From contig CM061919.1 of the NCBI GenBank assembly GCA_031002005.1, positions 20,283,687-20,347,686 on the forward strand: a stretch of 64,000 nucleotides of DNA, in the 5' to 3' direction. Made by a program: the position numbers and the translations under genes. Shown here in pieces: positions 46,674 through 57,308 of this stretch (its first letter is position 1; each line of letters opens with the position of its first letter). The notes beneath the pieces were generated by a model that worked only from the letters and a program-made list of their open reading frames with translations, was not told where the DNA came from and made no database searches. The stretch is from Vandiemenella viatica (Eukaryota > Arthropoda > Insecta > Orthoptera > Morabidae).

Positions 46674-47120
46674 CAGTAGAAGTTCGATTATCCCAGGTAA
46701 ACGGGACCGGGACCACCTCGGATAACGAAAAACTCGGATAGTCGGAAGTCAAGGAAAGAGGTCATAATGAATCAAACTGAAACTGAAATAATACAATTTA
46801 TTTATAGTGTAAAACTAATTTTTGAAGCAATAAAGTTTTTTTTTTGTACATTAATTACGATAACTTGCCAAAAAAGTCTTCTGTGTCATAATTTTGTTTC
46901 TCTTCTTAGGCGGAAGTATAGCGCCAACGCTTTAGCATCATTATGTCGGCTGCTGTGCTTCCTTCCTGTTGCTCAATATACTCAAGTGCTGCTTCTATTC
47001 TTTTTAAACCTTCAGCATGAGAAATTTTTGGAATAGTTTCATTTTTATCTTCTTCAAAAATTTGCCTCGGTTATCCAGGCGGTTCGGACAATCGGAACTC
47101 GGATAACCGAAATTTTAATG
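46674..47120 (-). mobile_element. Tigger-type deletion derivative (447 bp)
   Basis: The ends are CAGTAGAAGTTCGATTATCC at 46674 and, on the opposite strand, CATTAAAATTTCGGTTATCC from 47120. Both are flanked by TA (46672-46673 and 47121-47122). Inner ends repeat CGGATAACCGAA-like motifs. Between them is only the last part of the transposase on the minus strand. Typical Tigger ends and TA duplication make the call secure. Confidence 0.9.
46906..47067 (-). pseudogene. Tigger transposase C-terminal tail
   Basis: The minus-strand frame reads FEEDKNETIPKISHAEGLKR, then IEAALEYIEQQEGSTAADIM and LKRWRYTSA before TAA at 46908-46906. The ISHAEGLK, ALEYIEQQ and DIMMLKRWR blocks are the conserved C-terminal end of Tigger/Jerky-type transposases. 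The frame joins directly to the terminal-repeat region (about 47068), so everything upstream in the transposase was deleted. Confidence 0.9.
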
Positions 47121-47122
47121 TA

Positions 47123-48096
47123 AAATGATTGGGAAAACTGTGCATTAAACTAGCAATACTGTCAGGTTTTAAGTCGATCCGTACGAGTCCAAGTGTTCTT
47201 TGATGGTATCGTCTGTCGTTGGTAATCAGTTTTTATAGGGCATGTGTTTAAAACAGTCGGAACCGCGTATCTTGCTAGCGAAATCGTAACATTAGTAACA
47301 TTTTAACTCTAGGTTCATGTAAATTTGCTACGCTTTCTACTGATTGAGAATATGCAAATATGATCGCGATGAAATAAATAAGTGTATGATTCTCTAAGAA
47401 ATTTCCATAATAAATTTACAAAAGAAGATTTCTACTATGGGTAACCTCTCTGTCGAATACAATTACCTAAATTCTTACGGGTTCCTTAAATCGACAGGGA
47501 TGTCGAACTTCTGTCCCTGAACAAAAATTGAGCTTTAATGATAAACTGAACGAACATTCGAGCCGTTTACATCTTTATTTATACACTACAGAGCGTTGCT
47601 AGAAATCTAAAATTTACACTTGGAGACGGTCTTCAGTACATGCAATGTCATATTTAGGAGTCTGTAGCTACGTATTTCTTAGGCGGGTGGTAAAATACTT
47701 GTTAATTACTTCATGTAAAGACGCCAGAAATCGCAATGGCATGTTCTTTTATTATCTGACCCGTTGTTTTTAATTATGTTTTTATATTTTATTTATTCTT
47801 CTATTTTTATGAAGGAACTAAATGTAGAGTTGCTTCTCTGACTATACAGTATCCCCAGGGTCCCACAACTTGTGGGACCCGGATCTGGGTTTGCACCAAT
47901 GGGACCCCATCTGGGTCTGGAATTGCTTTTACTTGGATCAAGCCACTTTTGTAACTTTCCTCTAATATCCCTTGGTCCCCAAATACCGAGGTTGTGAAGT
48001 CAATTAAATACAGCATATGTTAACGTTTCAATAACAAATGGGTAGCTTTCAACTTTTTTAAATTTATAGCGAAATCTTATGGTCACCCTACAGTTA
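47123..48096. other. No gene recognised; 23-bp perfect palindrome
   Basis: AT-rich sequence. GGGTCCCACAA, one base, then TTGTGGGACCC (47858-47880) forms a perfect inverted repeat, followed by further CCAATGGGACC- and CTGGGTCTGG-like pieces within 60 bases. This may be the core of a decayed MITE. Confidence 0.5.
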
Positions 48097-49375
48097 CACT
48101 GGCGGAAATTAAAATCACAACACGCATACATGAGTGGTAGAATTTTAGGAACCTTTGAAGATATATCCAGCGCCATACCTAGAAGAAATGATAGTAAATG
48201 TAAATGAATCAGGCTAAGTTATTTATTACCTTTAGAAACAGTTGTCAATGAGAAATGCGCTCAACTTGAGCATCAATACATTCGTGGATCATTGCCGGCA
48301 TTGATACAACAAATGTTCGGATGTCTTCTTGGTGTATATCTCACTACGCGTGCACGTTTTTGCATTCAGTTTGCTGCACAGTTTGTACTGGGTGACCATG
48401 TGATCTAATGTGTCTACACCTGGTATCCTAGACATGCTCTATTGATGACAAATCTGCGAACCGTGCTGTCCAAATTGTGATCGAAACTCCTTGGAAGGCT
48501 TGAGGACAATGGCCCGCAGTATGAGGACGGTCATTTTCTTGTTGGTAAATGGATGGTGAACATGAAAGGAATTCGGCCATGGCCTTTTGAAGGAAGCATC
48601 CCGGCATTCACCTGGAGTGATTTGGGGAAACCATGGAAAACCCAAATCTGGATGCCCGGACGGGGATTCGAACCGCCGTCCTCCCGAATGCGAGGCCAGA
48701 ACGCTAGCCGTTACACCACCACGCTCGGTGAATATGAAGGTATCACAATAAGATGCAGTACCCCGTCCACATAGTGATGGGCTGTCATTGCCTTCAACAA
48801 CAACCGACTCAGCCATGCTGTCTATACTGATTGCCGCAAAACATGACACCAGTGGCGGCACTTGCGTGAGGTTCTGAAATCACAACAGATAAGCCGTTTC
48901 TCCACTACGCCTGGGAACATGTCGTCGATTATCACTTTGCCACAGACAGAATCGAGACTCATTTTCTAAACAGAAATGTACGCCATTCACATGTCCATTT
49001 GTGTTTCGCATTACACCTGGTTAGATGATGCTGGCAATGAAATTAGATTAATCGGACACATTGCACAGCGGCCAGAGAGTTTGACCCAGCTTCATGCAAT
49101 TAGTTTACAATCGTCCGAGGAGGGGGGGGGGTGACTATCTGTAACCACTGCTTGGATCTGGCCTGCAGTCAACGGTCTGCCAGCAACAGCTACCCACACC
49201 ATTTGGCGGTTTTCACGTGTTGTTATCCATCTGTATGGACCCATGCCTGCTCTAAGAGTATTAGAGCCTTCTTTCATTCACTGTGTAACAAGTTTGTATA
49301 CTGACATTGCACTACGGCCATTCCAGTTAGACATTTGGGTGTAGAGAGTTGTCACTCTTCGCCTTGGCATACGTA
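48097..49375 (-). pseudogene. Tc1-like transposase, decayed, with SINE insertion
   Basis: On the minus strand the protein starts near 49372 as MPRRRVTTLYTQMSNWNGRS, then STLRAG-type and TTRENRQMVWVAVAGRPLTA segments (Tc1 HTH region). The DDE part follows with SRFCLWQSDNRRHV-like pieces and a HHYVDGVLH block. After the SINE come DRPHTAG (second catalytic Asp region) and SSIEHVWD (third acidic residue, Glu replaced context) and VSMPAMIHECIDAQ. A TA-flanked left end, CACTGGCGGAAATTAAAATC, lies at 48097. The right terminal repeat was not found. Numerous stops and frameshifts show an old copy. Confidence 0.8.
48567..48727 (-). mobile_element. tRNA-headed SINE with 11-bp target duplication
   Basis: On the minus strand it has an A box (GTGTAACGGCTAGCG), a B box (GCGGTTCGAATCCCC), then the body GATTTGGGTTTTCCATGG, AATCACTCC, GAATGCCGGGATGCTTCC and GGCCATGGCC. 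It is flanked by GTGAACATGAA (48556-48566) and GTGAATATGAA (48728-48738), an 11-bp duplication with one mismatch. It sits inside the Tc1 pseudogene, so it is younger than that element. The 3' end is shorter than in the copies at 23766 and 52665. Confidence 0.9.
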
Positions 49376-50399
49376 GCCAACAAAAACTTGTGAACAACAA
49401 GGTGTCATGTTACACCACACTGTTCGCCACTTATACGCTTAGAAACAATAATAATAATAACTGAAATTTACATAATATACAGCACCTTAATATTCATATT
49501 ATTACATATAAAGCTTTCAATTTTAAATCATTTAATACTCTTCATGCGGGTATACTTGGGGCCAAATGTCACTCATTTATCACAACACCGTCTGGGTGTT
49601 GGGATTTCAATTTGCACCAGTTTGTGTATCAGTTGCTAAGTGCTGCACTTTGCCAATATTGGCCTGTACCGTCAGGGCAACAACAGTCGGCCGAGTGACG
49701 GCTCACCCCCTCCCGTTCATGCTTTCCCATGCACAGTTCACCAGTAACACTGTAATGAGCAAAGCCTCATTCCATTAATTTTTAATAAGCTTGTATTGAT
49801 TTATTCAATTTTGGACAGGAATAATAAGATAAATTTCTATAATGGGACGATTTAATTAAATATTGTCAAATTGTGGAATTGTGTTAATTTCACGTGTACG
49901 GGATTGTGAAGCATCGTCACGCAATGGCCGCTCAGCATGCAGTTACTCCAGTGGCATCATGGTGCTTAGGTTATCGTGACGGTGAATTCTTTTTTTCACC
50001 TTGTGTGGGTATAATTCACTTGATAGAAGACGTACTGAAACACAAACCCCAATCACATCGCGAAGTGGCGGAAGTATTTTAGCGCCCACGCTGCTCGCTT
50101 GGAGCGATGGACAAGGACTGATCTACTTCACTTTGTGATGGACTTCGCCTGTGGACGACGTCTTGGGTGATCACGCTTTTGTTCGACGTCGACAGCTTGC
50201 GTCTTCCTGAGAAATATAGGGAGGGTCCTTTGTGACGGGCAGTGTTCGTGAAAGAAGTAATAATTCACTCAGTGCAATTTCTATTCTTTTTTTCCCCCTC
50301 CATATTTTGTGGAATTACAGGCGGCAAGGCGTCAGGACACGTGTAAACTTCTTGGAATGGTAACGTGTTAATTTTTTTACAATATTGCATTGGTATGAA
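49376..50399. other. No gene recognised
   Basis: An AT-rich part with an (AAT)n-like run near 49448-49460, then a GC-richer part. Open frames at 49566-49778 and 49894-50082 carry no motif I recognise. Confidence 0.4.
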
Positions 50400-52370
50400 A
50401 AGCTGGTAAAGAAACACTAGGCTTTAGGGAACAAGCTGTCCAAAAACCTTGGATAACAGAGGAAATTTTGGAGCTGATGTATCAGAGGGAAAGGTACAAA
50501 AATGCTCAGGATGAAGCAGGAGAGAGCAGTACAGGCAATTTAAAAATCAAATAAATAGGAAATGCAAAATAGCAAAAGAAAAATGGCTACAAGAAAAGTG
50601 TGAAGAAGTAGAAAGGGAAATGGTCGTAGCAAAAGTAGATGTTGCATATAGAAAGATCAAACAGAATTTTGTAGAAATGAAGAAAAGAGGTATGAACATT
50701 AAAGCTGCCGATGGGTAACCTCTTTTAAGCTCAGAAGATAGAGCTAACCGATGGAAGGAATACATTGAGAAACTGTATGTTGGGGACGACTTGAATAATA
50801 GTGTAATGGAAAAGGAATACGATGTCGACGTTGATAGCTTAGGAGATCCTGTTTTGAGGACAGAATTTAATAAAGCTCTGAATGACTTGAAAGCAAATAA
50901 GGCAGTTGGAATTGATGAGATCCCTGCAGAACTTCTTAAATTCCTAGGAAAAGAAGGAATCGACAGATTATTCAAGCTGATATCAAAAAGTTATGAAAAA
51001 GGAGAAATTCCAACTGATTTTTAATAAAAATATCATCTTCACACTTCCAAAGAAAGCACAAGCCGACAAATGTGAGAATTATTGCACCATTAGTCTAACA
51101 TTACATGCTTCAAAATTACTGACCAGAATAATATACAGAAGTATGGAAAGAGTAGTAGAAGAGATAGTAGGTGAAGATCAGTTTGGGTTTAGGAAAAATC
51201 GCGGTACAAGGGAAGCAATTCTGTCTTTAAGATTATTACTTGAAGGGCGGATAAAGAAAAACAAACATATTTTTATGGCATTTGTTGATTTAGAAAAAGC
51301 TTTTGATAATGTTAGGTGGGACAAGATGTTCAAAATTTTAAAGAAGACTAAAGTATCTAGATAGAAGAATACTTTATAAACCATATAAGAATCAAGTGCC
51401 AATGATAAAAGTAGAGAATCACGAGAGACATGCATCAGTTAAAAAGGGAGTGAGACAAGGTTGTAGTCTATCCCCGTTAATATTCAACTTGTATGTAGAA
51501 GAAGCAATGAAGAAACTCAAAGAAAAATTTCAGTGTGGCATAAGTTTTCAGGGAGAAAAAATCAGTATGCTACGATTTGCTGATGGCATTGTCTTGTTAG
51601 CAGTGAGGGCTGAGGATATTGAGAAGGTACTGAATGGCATGAACAAAATACTGAAGGAAGATTTTGGACTTAATATAACTCAAAGCAAGATAAAAGTGAT
51701 GAAATGTAGATGAAATGATACCAATCACAGTAGATTACATATAAAAATAGGATTGGATGCAATAGGAGAAGTAAGTGAATTCTCTTACTTGGGAAGCAAA
51801 ATTACAACTGATGGCCGAAGCAGGAATGATGTTAAAAGCAGAATAGCACTAGCAAAAAGAGCCTTCATGAAAAAGAGAAACCTTTTAGTTTCAAATATTG
51901 ATCTAGGAATTAGATAGAACTTCTTAAAACTCTATGTGTGGAGCACAGCACTTTACGGTAGCGAAACATGGACTTTAGGAATACTGGAAAGAAAGAAAAT
52001 TGAAGCATTTGAAATGTGGTGCAACAGAAGAATGTTGAAAATTAGGTGGACAGACAAAGTAAGAAATGAATGAGTTTTGGAGATGATGGGTTAGAAAAGA
52101 AGTTTATGGAAGAAGCTTACAGAAAGATGAGACAGGCTGGTCGGATATATTTTGAGACATGCTGGATTGGTTAATTTGTTAGTGGAGGGAACAGTTGAAG
52201 GTAAGAACTGAAGAGGAAGACAGATATTAGAATATATGATGCAGATAATTTAGGACGTGGGTTGTAATTGGTATGTAGAGATGAAGAGGTTAGCACAGGA
52301 TAGGAAGGGATGGAGGATTGCATCAAACCAGTCGAAAGACTGACGACAGCAAAAACAATCAAGCCCGTAA
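50400..52370 (+). pseudogene. LINE with endonuclease/RT-type ORF (RTE/Daphne-like), decayed
   Basis: RT pieces run in order over several frames: LNDLKANKAVGIDEIPAELL, YEKGEIPTDF, LTLHASKLLTRIIYRSMERV, QFGFRKNRGTREAILSLRLL, MAFVDLEKAFDNVRWDKM, VKKGVRQGCSLSPLIFNLYV, RFADGIVLLAV, and GLNITQSKIKVMKC. The C-terminal region follows: FSYLGSKITTDGRSRNDVKS, LYGSETWTLG-like, FEMWCNRRMLKIRW and RLAQDRKGWRIASNQSKD. The catalytic FADD reads FADG, so RT is dead even apart from the frameshifts. The 3' end is AGTCGAAAGACTGACGAC and an AACA-like tail near 52360. The clade is not settled. No endonuclease domain remains, so the copy is 5' truncated. Confidence 0.85.
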
Positions 52371-52664
52371 GCGTTCCAACGAGACAATCTCATTCCTCTA
52401 ATGATTTACTAATTGTAGAGCTAGCACGGACTAAATATTTCAGCAAACTTTACTTTCTTCTTGTTTCAAACATAATGCCCAGTCATAACGTTTCGTGTAA
52501 AGGAACATAGATATTCGGGGGCGCCCATTTAATAATAGTAGTGTTTTGTTTATTTTGCTTGTAATTATTTGTAAAACATTTTTGCAGTGTAAAATATCGG
52601 ATGAATAAATCTAGTCTGCTTGATCTGTTGCGCAGGAAACAGGAACGTAGTTTTTTTTTTTTAA
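52371..52664. other. No gene recognised
   Basis: Short interval between the LINE tail and the SINE, ending in the poly-T (poly-A of the inverted SINE) at about 52650-52662. Confidence 0.4.
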
Positions 52665-52815
52665 TTATTGCTTTACGCCTCGTCGACGGCAAAGGTCAAT
52701 AGAGGCGGGATAGGACTGGGGACAAGGAACAGGAAGGAATTCGGCCATGGCCATTTTGAAGGAAGCATCCCGGCATTCTCCTGGAGTGATTTGGGGAAAC
52801 CATGCAAAGCCCAAA
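52650..52815 (-). mobile_element. SINE, 5' truncated, with poly-A tail
   Basis: On the minus strand it begins at the body (GATTTGGGCTTTGCATGG, AATCACTCCAGGAGAATGCC, GGCCATGGCCGAATTCCTTC). It runs through CCCAGTCCTATCCCGCCTC and the GTCGACGAGGCGTAAAGC block to a poly-A tail. It lacks the tRNA head. It defines the true 3' end of the SINE family. Confidence 0.85.
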
Positions 52816-54729
52816 TCTGGTTGTTTTTTTCATTGTACTTATGCATATTTTCAATTTGAAACTTGCCATTTATTTTCTGAAAATCTAGGGGTTACTTATA
52901 TGTAAAGTATAGCTATGTTCAAATGGAAGACATTCCATCTCCTTTACCTCGTCGTGGGAATATCGTACAACAATTTTAATTACTATTGAGATTTTCATGA
53001 TTTCCTATAAAGTCAGAGTATTATTATAATAAATTAAAAACTAATTTATTCATTTATTCTGTAACCTACCGAGGCAGTAATACTCCCTTATGGCCTTGTG
53101 ATATTTTCATCACTAACCTCCTCCTTCCCGGTTCTGCCGTCGTGAATTATTCGTTCAGTGGCTTTAACATGTGTGATTTTTAGCTAACAACTCATATAGT
53201 CACCCTTTCTATTTCGGTGGAGCCATACGTAGTCAAACCCCACTACCAAACGTTTTCACAGGCATAACTCCCATGGCACAACTAATGCATTTCCCAAGTT
53301 TGCACCTCCGTTTCATGGTTCTTATGAAATTACTAACAACTAATAATAAATTGTTTGTCCCTTCTGGTACAGGCTGCATTTCAAACTACCCACATTTCCA
53401 TCAATATTTTCGCTACAAAATCAAACTATGTAAACACACCTAATCACATGAAATGCATAGCGAACTAAATTTCGGGTAACAACAACGTTTGCTTCATCAC
53501 CTTTCATAGTTCGCACAGCACAAATTATCACAATTAATTTTATCGAACACTTTCAGTGTAATCTGAACTGGACTACAGCATGCAGAATACCATATTCATT
53601 GTATCGCGATGTAAACTTGCCCCGCTTAAACTAGACATCCAACACTTGTTTACAATAAGGCTAGCCTTTTATATGCATAGTATTAACATATGCTGATTGT
53701 CTACACTACACCAACAAAGATTTGAGAACGACATTATTCTATTGAGAGCAATGAATAAATTTATATCGTTAGGCCCTAATGTTGCAGTTACCTATTAGGC
53801 ACTTGAAGAACGATAATTAAAATGTGACTTAATTATGAATCGTTATTCTAGGTTATTTCCTATCTTGTTTGCTTGTGCAACCGCATGCATCACAAACTGC
53901 CATTCTAGAAAACTTTTGAATATTAGAAAATGAAATATTGTCAGCAGCAGACACAATGGAAACATCCCAATGTTTTGGGGTTATTCCTATGGCCGCCGCG
54001 CGTGCTCAGTAGGAGACGAGTTTTTATGTGAGGTTTCACAGATTTAGCATTATTTCGTCTCCATATATTACTTCCTCCATGGTTTAACTGTACCCTGCGC
54101 CTCCTCCGCCACCTTCCTCAGATCAATCTCTGCACAATAACTCTCATTTCTATCAGTACCATTTCCCAAACCATTCTGAATTGACGTCGAAAAAATGAGA
54201 AATTCAGGTTAATTTTTTGTTGAATGCGATTCAACCCAAATACTGGTCAGATTTTGATGCAGTTTCGATTGGTCTGTGACCCTGCTGGTAAATCAGGGTA
54301 AGTTTCATGTTGATGTCGAAAAAGTAAGGTACTGAAAATAATTTTTACTTTATTATACTGGTTGTATATTGACGGAGTTTTGATTCATGAAGAACCCTTG
54401 TTCCCACTGGTGGTTTCAATTAATATACACCCTGTGCTTTCATGAGTATAATAGGGAATGTTTTATTTTTATAGGGATTAAAAAAAATGTATACAATTAG
54501 TATCCACGTAAAAGTAACTTACCCCTCACAGTCGAAATATTCATCTTTCGAACGGCATCATTCAGAGGAATGAGGTTACTATATTTCATATTCTTCCATG
54601 CAAAAATAACTTCAGTGTCCTACAGGAGCCGTGGATCATAACGCTGTTGAACATTTAAATTCAAGAGGGTGGTGTGTAGTCTAACAGCCCACGAGAATGA
54701 AGTTTCTGCCAACTGATAGTTTTCTAATA
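52816..54729. other. No gene recognised (about 1.9 kb)
   Basis: AT-rich sequence of even texture. I see no coding motif, terminal repeat or tandem array. Confidence 0.45.
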
Positions 54730-55045
54730 AAGTAATTTCTGAAATTCTAATCTAATTATTACATTTAATTAATATTATACCTCTAGATATAAAAATTCCT
54801 GTATCCATATTATTAATTACTCTAATTCAAACAACAAGAGGCATTATGATACCAGACTTTTGAGTAGAATAAATTGCATTATTAATTTTTCAATGAGTTT
54901 TGATAGTTGTCTTCATTTATAATATTAGAATCCAATCAAATGAAATATTCAATTTTAAAATAACAATATTAATTTAAATTTTATTCTTATTGTATTCTTA
55001 ATATTAATTAATTAGACGAATATATGTTTATTATTAAACATGCCA
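54730..55045 (+). pseudogene. ND6: NUMT: mitochondrial ND6 fragment
   Basis: Read with the invertebrate mitochondrial code, the sequence gives KIPVSMLLITLIQTTSGIMM, then VVFIY and SNEMFNF. This is the N-terminal half of NADH dehydrogenase subunit 6 (the HPLSMGL--LIQT and FIYV-S-ASNEMF pattern). Stops and replacements show decay. Very high AT content matches insect mitochondrial DNA. In the standard arthropod order ND6 lies directly upstream of cytochrome b on the same strand, and cytochrome b follows here after an interruption. Assembly of a true mitochondrial molecule is excluded by the decay and the nuclear satellite. Confidence 0.8.
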
Positions 55046-55915
55046 ATAGGTGTGTCTCTTTATTTCACTCTGCAGTCTCCAATACGTAGCGCAGACCACT
55101 GGTGTTTTTATATGTCGTAATTTCATGGAGTTTCCCATCGTGCACAACCTCGGCCCAATGCCGGTAGCTGTGGGGGATATGGCGGTTGAAAGTGGCTGAT
55201 GTGGGACATTCTCATATTTCGATCAAACCCAAGTGTATTCCTTCCTATATTACTCTTTGCTGCCACAACAACATAACGCAGACCACTGGTGTTTGTGTGT
55301 GGTAGTAGCCTCGAGTCTCCCAACGTGCACCAAGATGGTTCCATGTAGGTAGCTATATGAGAGATATGGTGGTTGAAATTAGCCGACGGAGAGCATTTTC
55401 ATATTTCAACCAAAGACATGAATGTCGCTATATTTGACTGTGCATCCAAAAGTACCTAGCGCAGACCGCTGGTGCTCTGGTGTTTGTATATGGTAGTAGT
55501 CTCATTTCCTTTATCGTGCACTGTGGTGGTTGCATGTAAGTAGCTGTCGGGGTGTGATTGAATTTGGTGAACGGAGGTAATTTTCATAATTCGATTAAAG
55601 TCATTTGTATCCCTATATTTCAAGTCCCAGCTATTACTACCAAGCGCAGATCACTGGTATTTGTATGTGGTAGTGGCCTCAACTCTCCCATCGTGCACTA
55701 TGGTAGCTGTGGAGGTATGGGAGACATGATGGTTGAAATTGGTCAACGGAGGGCATTTACATAATTCGACGAAAGCCATGTGTGTCCCTATATTTCACTT
55801 CCAAGCCACTCCTACCTAGCGCAGAGCACTGGTATTTGTATGTGATAGTGGCCTCAAGCCTCCCGTCGTGCACTATGGTGGTTGTATGTCGGTAGCTTCA
55901 CTCAAAATTCTTTAC
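55046..55915 (+). repeat. Satellite-like tandem array, about five units of about 180 bp
   Basis: The motif AGCGCAGACCACTGGTGTTT and variants recurs at about 55087, 55274, 55457, 55637 and 55817. Each unit also carries TGTGGTAGT-GCCTC, a CGTGCAC block, GGTAGCTGT, ATGGTGGTTGAAATT and a CATTTTCATA-TTCGA segment. Units differ by substitutions and short insertions. The array separates the ND6 and cytochrome b parts of the NUMT. Confidence 0.9.
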
Positions 55916-56049
55916 AGATACGAACGAAGTTGTGGGCACCAGCTGGATACTCAAAATAGAGGAAAATGACAAAAATCATCATACCACTAAACAGTAACTA
56001 TGACTGTTTATCTAATCATCACCTGATGGAAGTAGTATAAAGTACAAAT

Positions 56050-56755
56050 ATTATAATTGGATCAATCACGAAAATAAAGTTATATCCTTATTTAAAATTT
56101 TAAACAATTCATTAATTGAGCTGCCTGTACCCATAAATATTTCTTTCCTATGAAACTTTGGTTCCACTTTAGGATTATGTTTATTAATTCAAATCATAGC
56201 TGGGCTGTTTCTAACAATACGTTATACATCTAGTATTGAAAGAGCATTCAGTCGAGATGTAAATAATGGATGACTAAAGCGTGGAATTATTCTATTGCAC
56301 GATATACTTTTTGTATAAGTATTCATGTAGGATGAGGTCTAAATTATGGACCACGTAAGTATACTAACACATGAATAATTGGCACACAATTATTTTTATA
56401 ATTATAGCTACTGTCTTTTTGGCTGGGAAAAATATCATTATGAGGAGCAATTATCAGATATCCCATACAACATAGAATTAGTATAATGAAATTGAGATAA
56501 GTCTGCTGTAGGTAACGCCACATTAAATCGATTCTTCACATTTAATTTTGTATTACCATTTATTGTTGAAGCAATAAAAATTATCCATATATATATATGA
56601 TGGGATACAGAAACCCACCAGATATAAATAAAAATTCCATTTCACCCATACATTATATTTAGGAATTCCATCATTTTTTTAATATGTGCATTACTAGTCA
56701 CAATTTCTTAATCAGATCATTTTAACTCTGATACATTTATATCCATATGTTAAGG
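56050..56755 (+). pseudogene. CYTB: NUMT: mitochondrial cytochrome b fragment
   Basis: Broken frames read [59 protein letters not shown] and GWLKRG. Later pieces correspond to the HVGRGLYYG, THEW-IGT and LPFI--A regions of cytochrome b, ending near ILGIPSFF. FGSLLGICL, QI-TGLFLAMHYT and RDVNYGWL are canonical. Several deletions and stops mark it as a nuclear pseudogene. It covers roughly the first two thirds of the protein and continues the ND6 fragment's orientation. Confidence 0.88.
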
Positions 56756-56980
56756 GACCTTCGAGATTTACAAGAAATTATTGCGTCGTGGAATTATTGC
56801 GTGTGGACTAAAGATATAAACAACCTAGTACGAGCCACGGTAGGGGAGACATAACACAGGGTCAGTGACACTCATTGTCCATGTCTGATTTCTTGTTTAC
56901 AGTGTATCATTAACACTGTGTAACGAGTCGAGGCCCCTTTTCAAGTACACAATTCCCTGTAATTCGATGATCCCTTAGCT

Positions 56981-57300
56981 CAGTGGTTCCCAATTAGTGG
57001 TAAGCGTAACCCCAGGGTTACGTGAGGTTTCTTCAGGGGGTACGCGCAGTAGTCTCTTGGCTAAGGGGATCACTAAAATAATTGAAAAAATCCACTTTTA
57101 TCAGCCAAAAGAAACATTACTATCACCCAAATATATTTTAAGATAAACTGTCAATTATATTATTGTAATCCTGTGGTCCTGTAATCCTCTACTGGGATGA
57201 ACGAATTCATTTATTTATCATTTCAGCTGTAAGGGGTACGCGCCGTTGAGCTCCTTCTTGCAGTGGTAGCTACTTGGGAAAAAATAATTGGGAACCACTG
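56981..57300. mobile_element. hAT-type MITE with perfect 8-bp TSD
   Basis: The terminal inverted repeats are CAGTGGTTCCCAATTA (56981) and TAATTGGGAACCACTG (ending 57300). The flanks are CCTTAGCT at 56973-56980 and 57301-57308, identical 8-bp copies. The inner GGGGTACGCGC motif occurs in both halves (about 57037 and 57235). It has no coding capacity. Ends and duplication are typical of hAT (Charlie-like) MITEs. Confidence 0.95.
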
Positions 57301-57308
57301 CCTTAGCT

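Noticed and set aside
48439..48861. 140-codon minus-strand frame containing GFEP-like text
   Set aside because: It reads through the SINE and Tc1 fragments; the text is translated SINE sequence, not a gene.
55046..55915. CRISPR-like array
   Set aside because: Units are about 180 bp, diverged along their whole length, without short identical repeats separated by unique spacers; the genome is eukaryotic.
54730..56755. Genuine mitochondrial contig segment
   Set aside because: Stops, deletions and an inserted nuclear satellite show a NUMT; nuclear TEs flank it on both sides.
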